Below, piece by piece: positions 32,456 to 43,116 of a DNA stretch of 64,000 nt. The DNA comes from Erpobdella octoculata. Lineage: Eukaryota; Annelida; Clitellata; Hirudinida; Erpobdellidae. Location of the stretch: the NCBI GenBank assembly GCA_963978895.1, contig OZ022246.1, positions 17,374,549 to 17,438,548 on the forward strand, given 5' to 3'. Position numbers and translations under genes: made by a program. How positions within the stretch are numbered: position 1 is the first letter of the stretch; each line of letters opens with the position of its first letter. The notes beneath the pieces are model-generated. The model had not been told where the DNA came from and did no database searches. It saw nothing but the letters and a program-made list of their open reading frames with translations.

Positions 32456-32540
32456 GGTCTGTGGCTCAGTTGGTAAGAGCGCTTGCATTTAGGCGAGGCG
32501 GTGTTGCCGTAGACATGTGGGTTCGATTCCTAGTAGAGTC
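32456..32540 (+). repeat. tRNA-like segment, family 2
   Basis: A box TGGCTCAGTTGG and B box GGTTCGATTCC have the spacing of a long-variable-arm tRNA, with GCGAGGCGGTGTTGCC between them. (TA)n lies on both sides. The acceptor ends do not pair, so this is a SINE head rather than a tRNA gene. Other copies: 54401-54456, 54668-54752 and 55493-55577. Confidence 0.78.
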
Positions 32541-32593
32541 GTATATATATATTTTATTATAGTTTATAGTCTTTTACACCATGTGTTTTAAGA

Positions 32594-32633
<40 letters not shown>

Positions 32634-32730
32634 GAAGGAAACATAGCATTGATGTTTTATTAGCCACATGACATGTATATGATATTTAGATGGCACACGG
32701 TCTACCACAGAAATAACAATAATATGGATG

Positions 32731-32815
32731 GCCTGAAGTAGGACTCGAACCCAGACTGTTAAATTGGCAACATAGCTGCGCCTCATGTAAACGACCTTAC
32801 CATCTGAGTTATCAA
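32731..32815 (-). repeat. tRNA-like segment, family 4
   Basis: On the - strand the A box is TAACTCAGATGGTAAGG and the B box GGGTTCGAGTCC, with TGTTGCC between them as in families 2 and 3. There is a (TA)n tract at 32599-32630. SINE-type remnant. Confidence 0.65.
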
Positions 32816-32948
32816 ATTATTGCCAAAAAAGATAGCTAGTAGTTTCGTTTATTTTTGTTGATCTCAGTACCACTATCCCCTACATATACACAAACAATGT
32901 AGTTGGTTAACAAGCTAATTACTATCTGCTACATGTACATATTTACAG

Positions 32949-33133
32949 GTGTAAGTCTTTATGGTGGGAAGTTTCCTGATGAAAATTTTGTTTTGAAGCA
33001 TGTAAGTGAGGGATGGTTGTCAATGGCGAACAGTGGAGTTGACACGAACAGCTGCCAGTTCTTTATTACACTCGTTCCAACTCCCTGGCTTGACAATCAC
33101 CATGTAGTTTTTGGAAAAGTGCTTGAAGGAATG
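32949..33133 (+). CDS. PPIB: Cyclophilin exon 4: core and active-site loop
   Basis: Acceptor TTTACAG ends at 32948. The exon completes a split codon and reads [30 protein letters not shown] and [16 protein letters not shown]. The residues equivalent to CypA Gln111, Phe113, Trp121, Leu122 and His126 are present (160, 162, 170, 171 and 175 of the product), so the enzyme should be active. It follows a 22.2-kb intron whose flanks keep the codon phase exactly (GDGTG|S|VSLYGG), strong evidence that exons 3 and 4 belong together. Donor ATG|GTAATG. Confidence 0.93.
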
Positions 33134-33202
33134 GTAATGTACTTAAAAATCATATAACTTCAAGATATATTAAACAAAACTTTTAATAAGTCTTTTTTGT
33201 AG

Positions 33203-33322
33203 GATGTGTTAAGAAAAATTAGCAATGTCAAAACAAACAGTAAGGATGCTCCTGAGGACGATGTAGTGATCTCCCATTGCGGCCTTTTAGAAATGGATTC
33301 ACCAATTTTTATAAGCAACTGA
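33203..33322 (+). CDS. PPIB: Cyclophilin exon 5: C-terminus
   Basis: After a 69-nt intron (acceptor TTTTTTGTAG), the exon encodes DVLRKISNVKTNSKDAPEDD then VVISHCGLLEMDSPIFISN and TGA. This matches the last strand and helix of PPIB-type cyclophilins. There is no KDEL-type retention signal, and the last residues (IFISN) suggest a secreted or membrane-anchored protein. Summed exon length is 675 nt, an exact multiple of three. Confidence 0.92.
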   Translation, partial: DVLRKISNVKTNSKDAPEDDVVISHCGLLEMDSPIFISN

Positions 33323-33377
33323 TATATCAACTATATCCCTCTTGATTAATTTAATTAACACATTTGAATCTCGACAG

Positions 33378-33383
33378 TTTATT
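33378..33383 (-). terminator. Candidate poly(A) signal of TAF10
   Basis: TTTATT on the + strand is AATAAA on the - strand, 207 nt after the TAF10 stop. Its use would carry the TAF10 3' UTR past the cyclophilin poly(A) signal. Confidence 0.4.
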
Positions 33384-33464
33384 TAATTTTGACGTTTGTG
33401 TTGATGCATTCAGTTGGTCTTGGAAGCCAAAATATAAAACACAAAATTTAAGTATGCTTTTGGT

Positions 33465-33470
33465 AATAAA
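33465..33470 (+). terminator. Candidate poly(A) signal of the cyclophilin gene
   Basis: AATAAA lies 143 nt after the cyclophilin stop codon. It is also 120 nt downstream of the TAF10 stop (reading -), so the transcripts' 3' ends may overlap. Confidence 0.55.
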
Positions 33471-33589
33471 AGTTGTTCAGATAAAACTTTATACAAGGTT
33501 TACTTTTCATAGTACCAGTGTATAAAGTTAGGTTGTAAGCATTCTAAAACAATAACATTGCTATACAACACAAATGATTTTAGAAAAGG

Positions 33590-33679
33590 TCACAAATAAT
33601 ATGGAGGTTTGACTGCAGTTATCCAATGGTCTGCCAGTGCAGGTGTTAGTTCTTCCATTGTGAGTACAGCCTTTTTATC
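33590..33679 (-). CDS. TAF10: TAF10 exon 4 (last exon)
   Basis: TAF10 is a histone-fold subunit shared by TFIID and SAGA, acting in the nucleus at promoters. After acceptor TTTTTTTCAG, this 30-codon exon reads DKKAVLTMEELTPALADHWI then TAVKPPYYL and stop. It corresponds to the conserved C-terminus of TAF10 (LTMEDLTPAL...KP.Y). Phase 0 joins it to exon 3, 15.3 kb away. Its stop codon lies 267 bp from the cyclophilin stop on the other strand. Confidence 0.9.
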   Translation of the reverse strand, partial: DKKAVLTMEELTPALADHWITAVKPPYYL

Positions 33680-33699
33680 CTGAAAAAAACATATAGCAA

Positions 33700-35030
33700 G
33701 ATAAAAACTAACAAAATTACAGCACGAGCTGTTTACAACTGTCAAAAAGCATTCAGAATTAATATATTTTTAGAAATTTGAATTACTGAAGCTTGAAAAG
33801 GTTTCATAAACCCTCTCCCCGAAAAAATTCTGTTAACGATACTTTTCAAAAGTATTGCCAATAAATAAACAATATCTGCTTTAAAAATATTGTTGATAAT
33901 AATGCCGAACCAAAAAAGTACCGATGTCGATATCATGGGGCAGAGAAATGAAAAAATGATCGACTAGCTGTTGACTGTAATTTTAACATGAGATAAATAC
34001 AAACTGATGTTTCTCATGTTTCTCGACAAGCCGTATATTAAACAGATGCAATATTTGCTTTCAGGCTCACCTTAGCCAAGACAGACAAGGCTGAATGGTT
34101 CAGCTTAACTGTTCCACTATTCTATCACATTAAGAGTGAAGAAGGGGTTGGAAAATAATATGCTAAATCTAAAGCAATTAATTCTTTTAAACTGAACACT
34201 GTTGCAATTGACCCTTGGTTCCAACATGCTGTCTTTCAGCGACAGCACAGGTGTCACAGCTTTGAACTACTCACCAAAGTTCAGCACATCATACAAAATT
34301 TCTCGCCGATCTCTTAAAGCTTCAAACCAACTCTATACCACTTTGGTTACAGGACCTCTGGGACTCCCAACATCCGAGGGACCTTCCACAAATGGCCACT
34401 GGCGATATGGGACGTTTCCAAAAGCCCTCTCAAGGGTCTGTCTACAAACATCAAGAAGCCTTTCTGAGCCCAGCAATGTGTGGTCGCAGCAAAATGATTC
34501 CAGTCAGGTCCCCTCTCTGCTTTGATCCACCACAAAACTGTACCCATCTTCTTATTCTGTTGATATAGTTAAGTTTTTATGTTGAATTCGTGCAAAGTTC
34601 CTCTTTTACCTCTATAAGAAGAGACAGACAGATGGGTTAGTGTCATACCATACCTTTTAACCAACTGGTTGAAGAGAAAATTATAAAACGAGAAATATAA
34701 AACCATGAAGATAACTGGATTTGACTTAGAATTAATTCAAATTAAAAGATAATACAAGAGTAAAAACCAATAAGCGATAAAAGCTTTATATTGTGAAAAA
34801 ACTTAATAAGAATCCAAAGGTTCAAAACTGTAATACACATGCTTCTGCAACACGAAATGGACATGTAATCAAAAGATAAGAACGTTTACAAAGACTATGA
34901 ATACATCAATAGCTCACAAAAAAAAGGACAATATAAATATTAATGTAAAGTGTGTTTTAAATTAAGCAGACACAACGGCATTATAAAGCCAACAAGTACA
35001 ATAATATACACTCCTATAAAAGACCATACT
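33700..35030. other. TAF10 intron 3, proximal part: no element recognised
   Basis: About 1.3 kb with normal intron composition. A - strand open stretch at 34347-34547 has no domain I can recognise. The region from about 34700 upward may be the 3' non-coding part of the PLE above it. Confidence 0.4.
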
Positions 35031-35076
35031 ATACAATCAAGGTTGTCCTCTCTCCCCTCGTATGGTGATATTAGGA

Positions 35077-35748
35077 TTAGACGTGAGATGATTGAACAAC
35101 TCGGCTCAAAGAGTGTGAATTGTCCAACCGGACAACCACAAAGCCGAGATTGATGTCATTATTAGCTATTCCAAGGTCAATTGGAGAAGATTGTATGTTC
35201 TCAACTAAAAGTGTTTCCAGATCGTCACAATCCTCATACAGGCTATCAGCATCGGAGGAACGAACACGCACAAAGGGTCCGGCACCACATCGACTTTTAT
35301 CTGGAGCATTTTCATTGGTTGAACAAATCTGAGATGTCGTGAGCTCGTCCCCCAAGTTGATGCAATTTTCATGTCTAGAATGTAGATCTGGAAAGTTAGC
35401 AGGTGGCATATTTTTGGATTTAGTGTCCTATGTCAAACAATTCACCCTCCACTAGGCTATTAAAAGAGGTCGCAGGAGTGAAACCGCGCTCCTCAACTGT
35501 ATTCTGAACCATATCATAAGTAGTTGCGTCATTCCTCTCAGGATCAATTCTGGACAAGTCTTTCAGACCTTCTCTCAAATGGAAGTCATCGCAAAGTCCA
35601 AATAATTTAAGTACTGTTGGGAATTTGTCAAATTGTTTATTTATTTATGGATTTTGGAAAAAAATTTATAGATTTTGTATATATAGAGCCTTCTTAATTT
35701 TCAATCTCAAAGGATCATTTTCACGAACAATTATGGTTGTGTTGGAAG
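35077..35748 (-). pseudogene. PLE C-terminal tail
   Basis: The - strand from about 35640 reads KQFDKFPTVLKLFGLCDDFH-like sequence (LKLFGLCDDFHLREGLKDLS), then after a stop an acidic tail to 35077. The first part is the helix after GIY-YIG seen in the other copies (FPQILHLFG, FPTILKLFD). The reading is continuous with 36367-36610 once the MITE is ignored. Confidence 0.75.
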
Positions 35749-36366
35749 TAGGGAGTAACCGATTTCGATATTTTGCCGATTTCCGATTTCTGGTACCAAA
35801 ATTTGCCGATTCCGGTTTCGGTCCGATTAATTGGAAATTTCTATTATTATTTCAAAAAATTTCCAAGTTTTGCATCTTTGTGCCATTATTAACTAATTTG
35901 AAACAATTTAATGATACTTAAAATAATCATAGTAATTGTACGTAGACGAGTAGACAAAATTTATATAACAGAATTGGATACCCAAATGTTTGATTTGCAT
36001 ATTTTATAGCAATTGAAGTAACAGGAGGGGCCGTATTCACCAAACGTCTTTTAATTAATGAGACATTAAGCCCTTTACGCATAAAAACCATTTCCTGGTT
36101 CAATAACATACTACTTATCAACTTCAAAAAACAAAATTTATGCATAATGCATCTTCCTGTGCATGTAGTTCTAGTATTTTCTCCGTTTGACTCTGCGAAG
36201 TTTCAATATCATCAATTTAAAAAGCACAAGGTAAAACATGAAAGTCAGTATAATACAAATATGAAAAGTCGGAATCGGTTAACCTAATATTGCCGAATCC
36301 TATTAATCGGAATTTTGCACTAATCGGCAATATCTGATTTCTGGACCAAAAGTCGGTTACTCCCTA
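35749..36366. mobile_element. Non-autonomous hAT element (TAGGGAGTAACCGA family)
   Basis: Perfect 14-bp terminal repeats TAGGGAGTAACCGA/TCGGTTACTCCCTA lie inside the perfect 8-bp duplication gttggaag (35741-35748 and 36367-36374). Subterminal CCGATTTC words are repeated many times. No transposase. Inserted in the PLE endonuclease tail. Confidence 0.95.
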
Positions 36367-36374
36367 GTTGGAAG

Positions 36375-36615
36375 TAAGAATATTCATGTGTTAGCTTATG
36401 ATGATATATATTTTCGAAGTGTTGTAGAATGCTACCTGATTGAAGGTGCATAGTCAGACGACCTGACAGCGTGGTTATTGTTTGACCAATATACTGTTCC
36501 ACCTTACTGTGTGGTAATGGGCATTTAAATTGGTATACGAGGTTACTTTGCTGGAGATCATCTTTTTTTATTGGTTCTATTATCAGTCATGACAAGATTA
36601 AACAGTTTCAAATTT
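36375..36615 (-). pseudogene. PLE GIY-YIG endonuclease domain
   Basis: The best preserved endonuclease in the window. The - strand reads DDLQQSNLVYQFKCPLPHSK, then VEQYIGQTITTLSGRLTMHL and SILQHFENIYHHKLT. Tyr of YIG, the Gly and the RLTMH arginine region are intact. Upstream, the RT domain is missing: NLKLFNLV is reached directly from (TA)n at 36621-36642 and an N-terminal fragment, so this is an internally deleted mini-PLE. Confidence 0.9.
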
Positions 36616-36644
36616 TTATAATATATATATATATATATATTCTT

Positions 36645-36775
36645 TTAAACAGGCTCTATTAAACACAATTGACCACTTAACGTTAGTCATTTTTCTTATC
36701 AAGTTTTTAAAGCCCTTTTCATCCATTTGAAATGACGAGACATATAATTGAAGAATTTATTGGTTAAAATTGATG
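36645..36775 (-). pseudogene. PLE N-terminal fragment (mini-PLE)
   Basis: The - strand reads KWMKRALKT and, in the same reading after a slip, TNVKWSIVFNRACLKE and then (TA)n. Same KW..VF.RACLKE stop point as elsewhere. Confidence 0.75.
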
Positions 36776-36790
36776 AGTAATGAAACGATC

Positions 36791-36838
36791 AGGGTTAACT
36801 GGCCAGTTTCAGCTATAAAAAGCCATCTTCAGAACCCT
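36791..36838 (-). ncRNA. Hammerhead ribozyme motif R5 (PLE)
   Basis: Helix I is AGGGUU/AACCCU, a perfect 6 bp. Core CUGAAGA, extra U, helix II GGCU/AGCU with a 6-nt U-rich loop, GAA, helix III palindrome ACUGGCCAGU, cleavage site GUU. Complete core. Confidence 0.78.
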
Positions 36839-36999
36839 ATGTTAAACAATAAATTAAATATTATAAAAGTGGAAAGGGAAGAGTTAAAAATCAAAAATAC
36901 TTAGGCTTAGATGGAGACATTGAATTAGAGCTAGGCTGAATCAGTTTTCAGTTAATAAATTATTACGGCTATTGATAGATGAAACACATTGAAATTTAA

Positions 37000-37685
37000 G
37001 TTAAAACAACAGAAGGAAAAATGCGAACACATTAAATGAGCTACAAAGAGCGAAACTCACTTTGAAATTAAATAGAGTCCGACGAAAAGTGACCCAACAA
37101 AATCGATGATATTTTTTCAATAATTTAGAACTAAATAAGTAATTAAAACACAGGAAAGACAAGCTAAAATACGTTAAACGCTCGATAGGTGAAAAACGTA
37201 ACCATACAGAGCGGCGTTGTACGACTTGTGAACAACATGCATGGTATATCACACAATCATCAGCTATTTCTGGAGAGAAAAGGGCATAAGATTGCGAAAA
37301 ATTTTAAGAAAAAGTACTTACGACTAACCCCCTCCCGGTCATTAGCTATTTTGGAAAGGAATATGGTATCATTTCGATTTGAGCCGTATTTGAGACAAAA
37401 ATATGTCGGCCGCAATCGAGCCACAAGAAGTTCGGCCAGCCGAAATTTGAGGCGTAATTTTGCTACAGTCAGCCGACATCCTGAAAAAAATCGGCGCCCG
37501 GGTCTATTTGCGAGGCCTACGCGTTTCGTGACTCCATTATCAAGGCTTGAAACTAAATCAACAAAGAAAACCGAAAGGCAATATTTACGAAACAACACAT
37601 ATAGATATACAAAAATTAAGAAATATACCTGTTATATTATATTAACCCGTTTTAGACCATCGTATGTTTTTATTCCTGGTGTTGC
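37000..37685. other. Unassigned block, possible PLE-like terminal sequence
   Basis: A GC-richer block (37380-37560) with open frames on both strands and no domain. On the - strand CUUGAUAAUGG...CGAAACGCGUAGGC (about 37515-37550) has the layout of a decayed hammerhead (UUGAUAA core, ACGCGU helix III), which hints at another PLE relic. Confidence 0.35.
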
Positions 37686-37689
37686 ATAA

Positions 37690-38243
37690 AATTGCATAAA
37701 ATTAAGCTGTACAATTTTTTGTTAAAAATTTTTTTATGTTAAGAAAGCTTCAATATGCTGGATAAAATTTGTTAAATAATTTTTTTATTCAAATTAAGTA
37801 GTTTAATCTGGGTTAGAATGTGAGCATTTTTAAGGTTTTCGACCATCATTAATTTAAAAATTTATTGTGCTAATTTCATGGAAGTTATCATAACAAAAGT
37901 TTGAAATATGGAAAGGGGATGTACTCAAAAGTAAAAAACAACTTTAATTAAATTTAATTGTGTTTACACTAACCCACAATCTGAGCATGTATGATTCATG
38001 CTCGCTTTCCAAGTAGGGTACTTTATGCGAATGAGTCGAAGTTAGTTTATTCAGCTTATAGTTGTGCAGTTGTTGAATTGGTGATCGTGTTTTCATGCAA
38101 ATTTCATTCTTCTAATGAAATGTTTGTAAAGTTTAAAAATGAAAGGTGTCAAACAGGATGTTTTTTCCCATTGTAAGAATCTATGGAACTAATTCTTGAT
38201 GATGATAACCTTGTCATTCTTCCACTCGGCGCATTAGAACACG
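37690..38243 (-). repeat. Dispersed repeat family B, copy 2 (first half)
   Basis: Inverted match to about 2430-3000. It is interrupted at 38244 by the gag-only LTR element, and resumes at 39655. Confidence 0.65.
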
Positions 38244-38244
38244 T

Positions 38245-38459
38245 TGTTATGATTATAGTATTAACATAATGTATATATATATTATAAATATATTTATATA
38301 TATATATATATATATTTATATCATTGTTAGAATGTTTTATATCTGTGTTATTGCTGCCCTGTTTAGCTGTTGTAAAATAAAAATCATTGGGAAACCATCC
38401 TAAAACAGTAAACAAACAAAGTTATATCAAATAACTATAAACCACTTAGGATCACGACA
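38245..38459 (+). repeat. 5' LTR of gag-only element, copy 2
   Basis: Runs TGTTATGATTATAG...GATCACGACA. It includes (TA)n at about 38271-38321 and an AAATAAAAATCATT region. It is followed by TGGCGCAGTCGACAAA, in primer-binding position. Confidence 0.75.
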
Positions 38460-39650
38460 TGGCGCAGTCGACAAATATTTAGATATTTAAAGGTAATTAT
38501 TCGTTTTGATTTGACAGTCCGGATCTGGCCAGCGAATGGCAGACATTTATAAAAATGTTTCAGATCTATTTAACAGCATCGGAGTCACACAAAAAAACCA
38601 GATCAAACGAAGATCGCACTTTTGTTGAGCTTTCTCGGTGTTGAAGCTTTGCCCATTTTTAATGCTTTCAACTTCAAGAGCGAGTCTGAAAAAAAACAAT
38701 TTGGAAATGGTTATAGCTATATTTCAGGAATATTTTATCCCAAGGAAAAATGTGATCAGTGAACGTTTTGCCTTCTGGCAGTTATCACAACAGCCAGATG
38801 AATCAATCAATTTTTTTAACCAGACTCCAAAATAAAGCCAAATCATGCAAGTTTGAAGATTAGTTGGAGGACATGATTAGGGACAGAATTGTGCTAGGAT
38901 GTGCTGACCGTATACTGCTAGAGGTTTTTCTCCGCAAAGAGGATCTGACCTTACAGCGAGCCATAAACATTTGCAGAGCGGCGGAATCAGCAAAAGCTCA
39001 GGTCAGAGCCATTACGGTCACGAGTGAAGCTAAAGTGGAAGTTTTTGCTCTAAACAACAAGGCAAAGTTCCATTCTGTAAAAAGTAAGCATTGTAACAAT
39101 TGTGGTGGAACTCACTTACCAAAGAAATGTCCTGCTTACAGAAAGCAGTGATCCTCCTGTGGAAAAATAAATCATTTTTCTCGTAAGTGTCATTCAAAGC
39201 GGGTAAATGCAACCCATGCTTTGTCTTGCAATAATTATCCCAGTCATCACAATTTTCCAAAATAAAGTGAAACTTTAATACCCCATGAGATTCTGGCTAA
39301 TCCTTGGAAGAAAGTGGGTAATAAAAGAAGTCATTCCACACAACATAAGGTTTTGCTTCAAGGCGCTAAAATCCGATTCAGAATTGGTAATAAATGGAAA
39401 AGAGGACCTTGTAGATATCAAGTTGCCACAGATGGTAGAGTATTTACAAGAAATCGTCGTTTCTTGTTTCTAACAAGGGAAAACAGAGGTGAAAGCATTC
39501 CATGGTTTTGTCCAACTCAAGAGCAGCTAAAACCTACTGAAAATCCAGCCTGCAACCAACAAGAACCAGAAACTTTAGATGTACAAGAAAATCCAACTAT
39601 AACCAGGTATGGAATAGTAATTTATTGAATGTCAAATTTTTAGATTTTAT
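38460..39650 (+). pseudogene. Gag-only Ty3/Gypsy derivative, copy 2
   Basis: Gag pieces are 38638-38835 (FAFWQLSQQPDESINFF), 38864-39151 (MEDMIRDRIVLGCADRILLE) with zinc knuckle CNNCGGTHLPKKC, and a second knuckle SCGKINHFSRKC after a stop. It then passes straight to GPCRYQVATDGRVFTRNRRF, the end of integrase, and stops at 39626. No protease, RT or integrase core. No 3' LTR is visible, so the copy is 3'-truncated. Shares its deletion join with copy 1. Confidence 0.82.
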
Positions 39651-39654
39651 TGAA

Positions 39655-39965
39655 CTGTGTTACTGATAAAGTCAGAAATGTGTTTTTAGCTTTTCTGTTT
39701 ATAGCCTAAAATTTGTTTTTCAAGTGTTTGCATTGAGAAAAATATTGATGTTTAGACATGTTGTCGTTTTCAGTAGTCTATACGACCACTGTTCGAAAAA
39801 CGAGCACAGAGAATTTTTGAGGTTATTCTTTCAATTAAAAAATAAATAAAAACAAATCTGTTGAAACCTAAGCAAGTAACTTAGAAATAACAAAAAAAAT
39901 AATAGAAATCTCATTAATAAAGTGTAGGTCCTAAACAGGTTAAGGATTGTTTTTATTATATGAGA
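39655..39965 (-). repeat. Dispersed repeat family B, copy 2 (second half)
   Basis: Inverted match to about 2070-2400, including TCGTATAGACTA and AGTTACTTGCTTA blocks. It shows that the gag-only element inserted into an older repeat. Confidence 0.6.
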
Positions 39966-40361
39966 AATATGAAAGACATTACAAAAACATGAATATAAAA
40001 TGCTGCTTTAAACACACTCATGTTTTTGCAATGTCATTCATAATGGAATCCAAAAAGTTTAAAAATTCTTTCTGAACTTAGAATTTTTGATCAATTTATA
40101 CCAGTTGAATATTATATGAAAAAATGACATATTTTTGAATTTATATATGGAAACATTTATTTAATTGTATTTTATTTGTTTTAAAAGTAGTTAATTATTA
40201 TTTTTAAAAACAAAATTTTTCAAACTTCAATAGTCTTGAGGAGCGAGCTTATATTTTGACTTTCAACTCAATTGGATGATGGGGAGTTAGTCAATTTTCA
40301 TTTTAATGGTTTGTAAACATTCAAGCAAGCAAGACCAGTGGTGAAGTTAATATAAGGCAGA

Positions 40362-40434
40362 GGTTCCCAACCTTTTCTGTGTCCCGCACCCCTAGAAAAC
40401 TTTTAGTATGTTCTTGCACCCCTTACAAAAGTAA
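40362..40434 (-). mobile_element. hAT terminus (CAGAGGTTCCCAACC), cut by a MITE
   Basis: CAGAGGTTCCCAACCTTTT is a typical hAT/Charlie-type terminal repeat. It is the 3' end of the - strand hAT whose dimerisation domain lies at 41760-42125. The 40435-41713 element is nested between them. Confidence 0.7.
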
Positions 40435-41713
40435 TAAGCTTCTGCGTCCCGTTATTTTTTTTTGGAACAATACGATACGATTTCTGAAATTTGTCTTGAA
40501 TTAAACGATACGATACGATACCGGGATCTCGACTGAAGTGGAAATTTTGTCTCGAATAAAACGAGATAACATAGAATGATGAACTATACGCGACAGACAA
40601 TATTATTAACTACATTAAAAGAATTCATTGAAAAAAAATATTTAAATATTAAAAAATTTATAAAAATTTACAAAATTTATTTGTTTTTTAAAACTTGAAA
40701 TAAGTTTCATTTGTTTAGTTTCGGTACATCTATTTGTCTAAATTTAGACTCTAAATGATGACAAACGCGAGAAAGTACCTGTATGCAAGAATTAAGAAAG
40801 TGAAGAAAACCCAGCGGATTTATTTATAGGCGATGGCGAATCCGGTTAGCAATAGCAAGAAAGAAGCTGAAAAAGTTTCGAATTCCAGCTGCAGATCACG
40901 TGCACACTACAGGTGGCACACACATACTCACATACAACCAAGAATATATTCGAGATTATAAAGATATATCTTAGATGAGCTACTATTACGGTCAATTACG
41001 GATATTGAAACACTAAAATAATCATTCCAATTCTATGTAACAAATTTGAAAAAATAAGTTTATCAAACAGACTAAACCAAAACATAAACATAGAATGATC
41101 ATTACTATTACATTACTCATTATTCTCATAAATAATAATAGTCATCGATGTCAGCGAGTACGATTGCCTTGAAGTATCAGTAGTATGCAGAGGTCGACTA
41201 GCAGCCTAAGAGGGGCGTGGCCTTAGATATCTTTGATCACTATTACAATGTGGCACTAAAAAAAGCTATAGAACAGAGATGAGCTGGTTTGATATATGTA
41301 TATATATATATATTGAAATATGCTGCCGGTTCCCAGACTAAAAATAATAGTAACAAATGGGGTTACAGGCTATCAGGAAAACCGATTTTAAAGTGGGGAT
41401 GATAATAGTTATAAACTTCTGTCAATAGGTAGATTAATTAATCAATGTTGATGAATCAATTGCAAATATTCACAGTTGTGACAATCGTTCATTAAATATG
41501 TATGACTTTCGTTATTTATTGGAAAATATTTTTTTTAAATCTCGGTATTTTTTTCGGGACTTTATACGAGAACCAAATTTAAGTCTCGCTATTTTATTTC
41601 GATACGAGACTTCTTCCGCAGGCTGTATCGTTTCAATGGCAATACGGGATCTCCCGTATCGTTTTGAAATCTTGATTGATTTTGATATAATGATATCGGG
41701 ACGCAGCTGCTTA
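40435..41713 (+). mobile_element. Non-autonomous hAT element (family TAAGCWTCTGCG), copy 2
   Basis: The same terminal repeats as 3345-4897 (TAAGCTTCTGCGTCCCG at the left, GACGCAGCTGCTTA at the right). Flanks aaaagtaa and aatagtaa match at 7 of 8 positions, an aged duplication. 1279 bp. Compared with copy 1 it lacks part of the left subterminal region and has about 120 bp of unrelated sequence near 41223-41325. Confidence 0.88.
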
Positions 41714-42130
41714 AATAGTAATATAAGTAATATCTCATAGAAGAAGGAAACAATTTTTACTAGATTTGAGCTAAATTCTTCATTGAGTGTAGAATTTAAA
41801 TTTAATGACTTTTTTGCTGCTGTTTCTCAGATATGATATTGTCAAAACGTGGTAGGCTTTGTTGAATATACCGATCCACATGTCTGCCTGTGGATTCAGG
41901 CGATTTCTAAATTTTGTCTTCATTGACAAAAGAGAACTGAATCCACACTCGCAAAAGTATGTTGTCGCAAATAGGATGAGGACAATTAGTGCTTATCACA
42001 AAGTCTTGGAAGCATATTCATTGCTGAACAAAAATACTTGTCTTTTTTCTAAATTGCATTTCAAAAGCACGATTTGTGAGCAGTTCAATAAGATCTTCTT
42101 TCAACTCTTCATCATTTGACATAATTGTAA
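41714..42130 (-). pseudogene. hAT transposase C-terminus (ZBED5-like)
   Basis: The - strand reads SNDEELKEDLIELLTNRAFE, then in a shifted frame ATTYFCECGFSSLLSMKTKF and RNRLNPQADM. This is the hAT dimerisation domain of the ZBED5/SCAND3-like lineage. Frameshift and stop near 42010. Confidence 0.85.
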
Positions 42131-42179
42131 GAATAAGAATTCATGATTTGTTCTTGTGAAATTTTCAGTTTTCCAGCAG

Positions 42180-43108
42180 CAAAATAATAATAATAATAAT
42201 AATAAGTGTATTTATATAGCGCCAAGATTAGCTGAGGCGCTTTCGAAAGTCCCCGAAAATATTTTAAAATAATAAGTTTTTAATTTCTTCTTGAAAAGTT
42301 CCGTCGACTCAGTGGCTCTTATGTCGGGAGGTAGTGAATTCCACACAAACGGCGCTGCATGACGGAAGGCACGCATTGAGATATTGTTAGAGGTGTGATG
42401 TTGCTGGAGGAGAGGAGCTGCAGAAGAGCGGAGACATCTGCCAGTTTTCCTGATTTTTAGTAGGGTGCAAAGATATGTGGGTGATGAAGTAGTGAGTGTT
42501 TTGTGAGTGAGGAGAGCGATCTTGAACGAAATGCGTTCAGGACGATTCTGGCTGCCCTATTCAAGGTCCGCTGAAGTCGCGTGCACTGTTGCTGTGTGAT
42601 GTTGTGAAGGAGAGAATTGCAGTAGTCAATTCTTGACAGGAGAAGGCAACGTACAAGCGTAGAAGCTAGCTCCATGGTGAGAAATGGCCTGATGTGGCGT
42701 ATGGCCTCAGGTGGTGGTTGCAAGACTTGATGACGCTAGTGATGTAATTAGAAAATGTTAGTTTATTATCTATGGTGACGCCAAGTATTTTAAGGGATGA
42801 TGAAAGATGAACAAGATCATGGTCAAGATTGATTGATTTGATATGAGAGAGCGAATTGATAAGATGATGTGAGCCTAAGATGGATACTTCGGTTTTTGAT
42901 GTGTTGAACTGGAGATTGTTATGTAGGAACCATGTTTCTACAGCCTGTATGCATGAAGTAAGTCTATTGATTCTGGAAGAAAGGTCAGTGGGATCTTTGG
43001 GGCTGATGGGTATGAAGAGCTGTGTGTCATCGGCGTACTGGTGGTAAGCAACATTGTAGGAGGATAATAAATCGGCTATAGGAGATATATAGGAGGTAAA
43101 AAGGAGTG
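42180..43108 (-). pseudogene. L2/CR1-group LINE, RT second half and 3' end
   Basis: The - strand carries RT motif C (YADDTQLFIP, about 43045), thumb regions (KILGVTIDNKLTFSNYI), the C-terminal helices (LLSRIDYCNSLLHN) and a 3' UTR ending GGCGCTATATAAATACACTT plus (ATT)n, the microsatellite tail seen in L2/CR1-group LINEs. The ORF is continuous with 45559-46449 across the P-element insertion. Confidence 0.9.
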
Positions 43109-43116
43109 GCCCTAGG

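Noticed and set aside
32456..32540. Genuine tRNA gene
   Set aside because: A and B boxes are good, but the acceptor-stem ends do not pair, several copies share a SINE-like body, and (TA)n flanks it. Called a tRNA-like SINE segment.
34202..34547. Host exon inside TAF10 intron 3
   Set aside because: Open on both strands but without recognisable domain, splice sites or family match; left as unassigned.
37260..37600. Protein gene on either strand and a clear hammerhead at about 37530
   Set aside because: Frames have no domain. The hammerhead-like core is UUGAUAA with poor helices, too weak to count with the nine.
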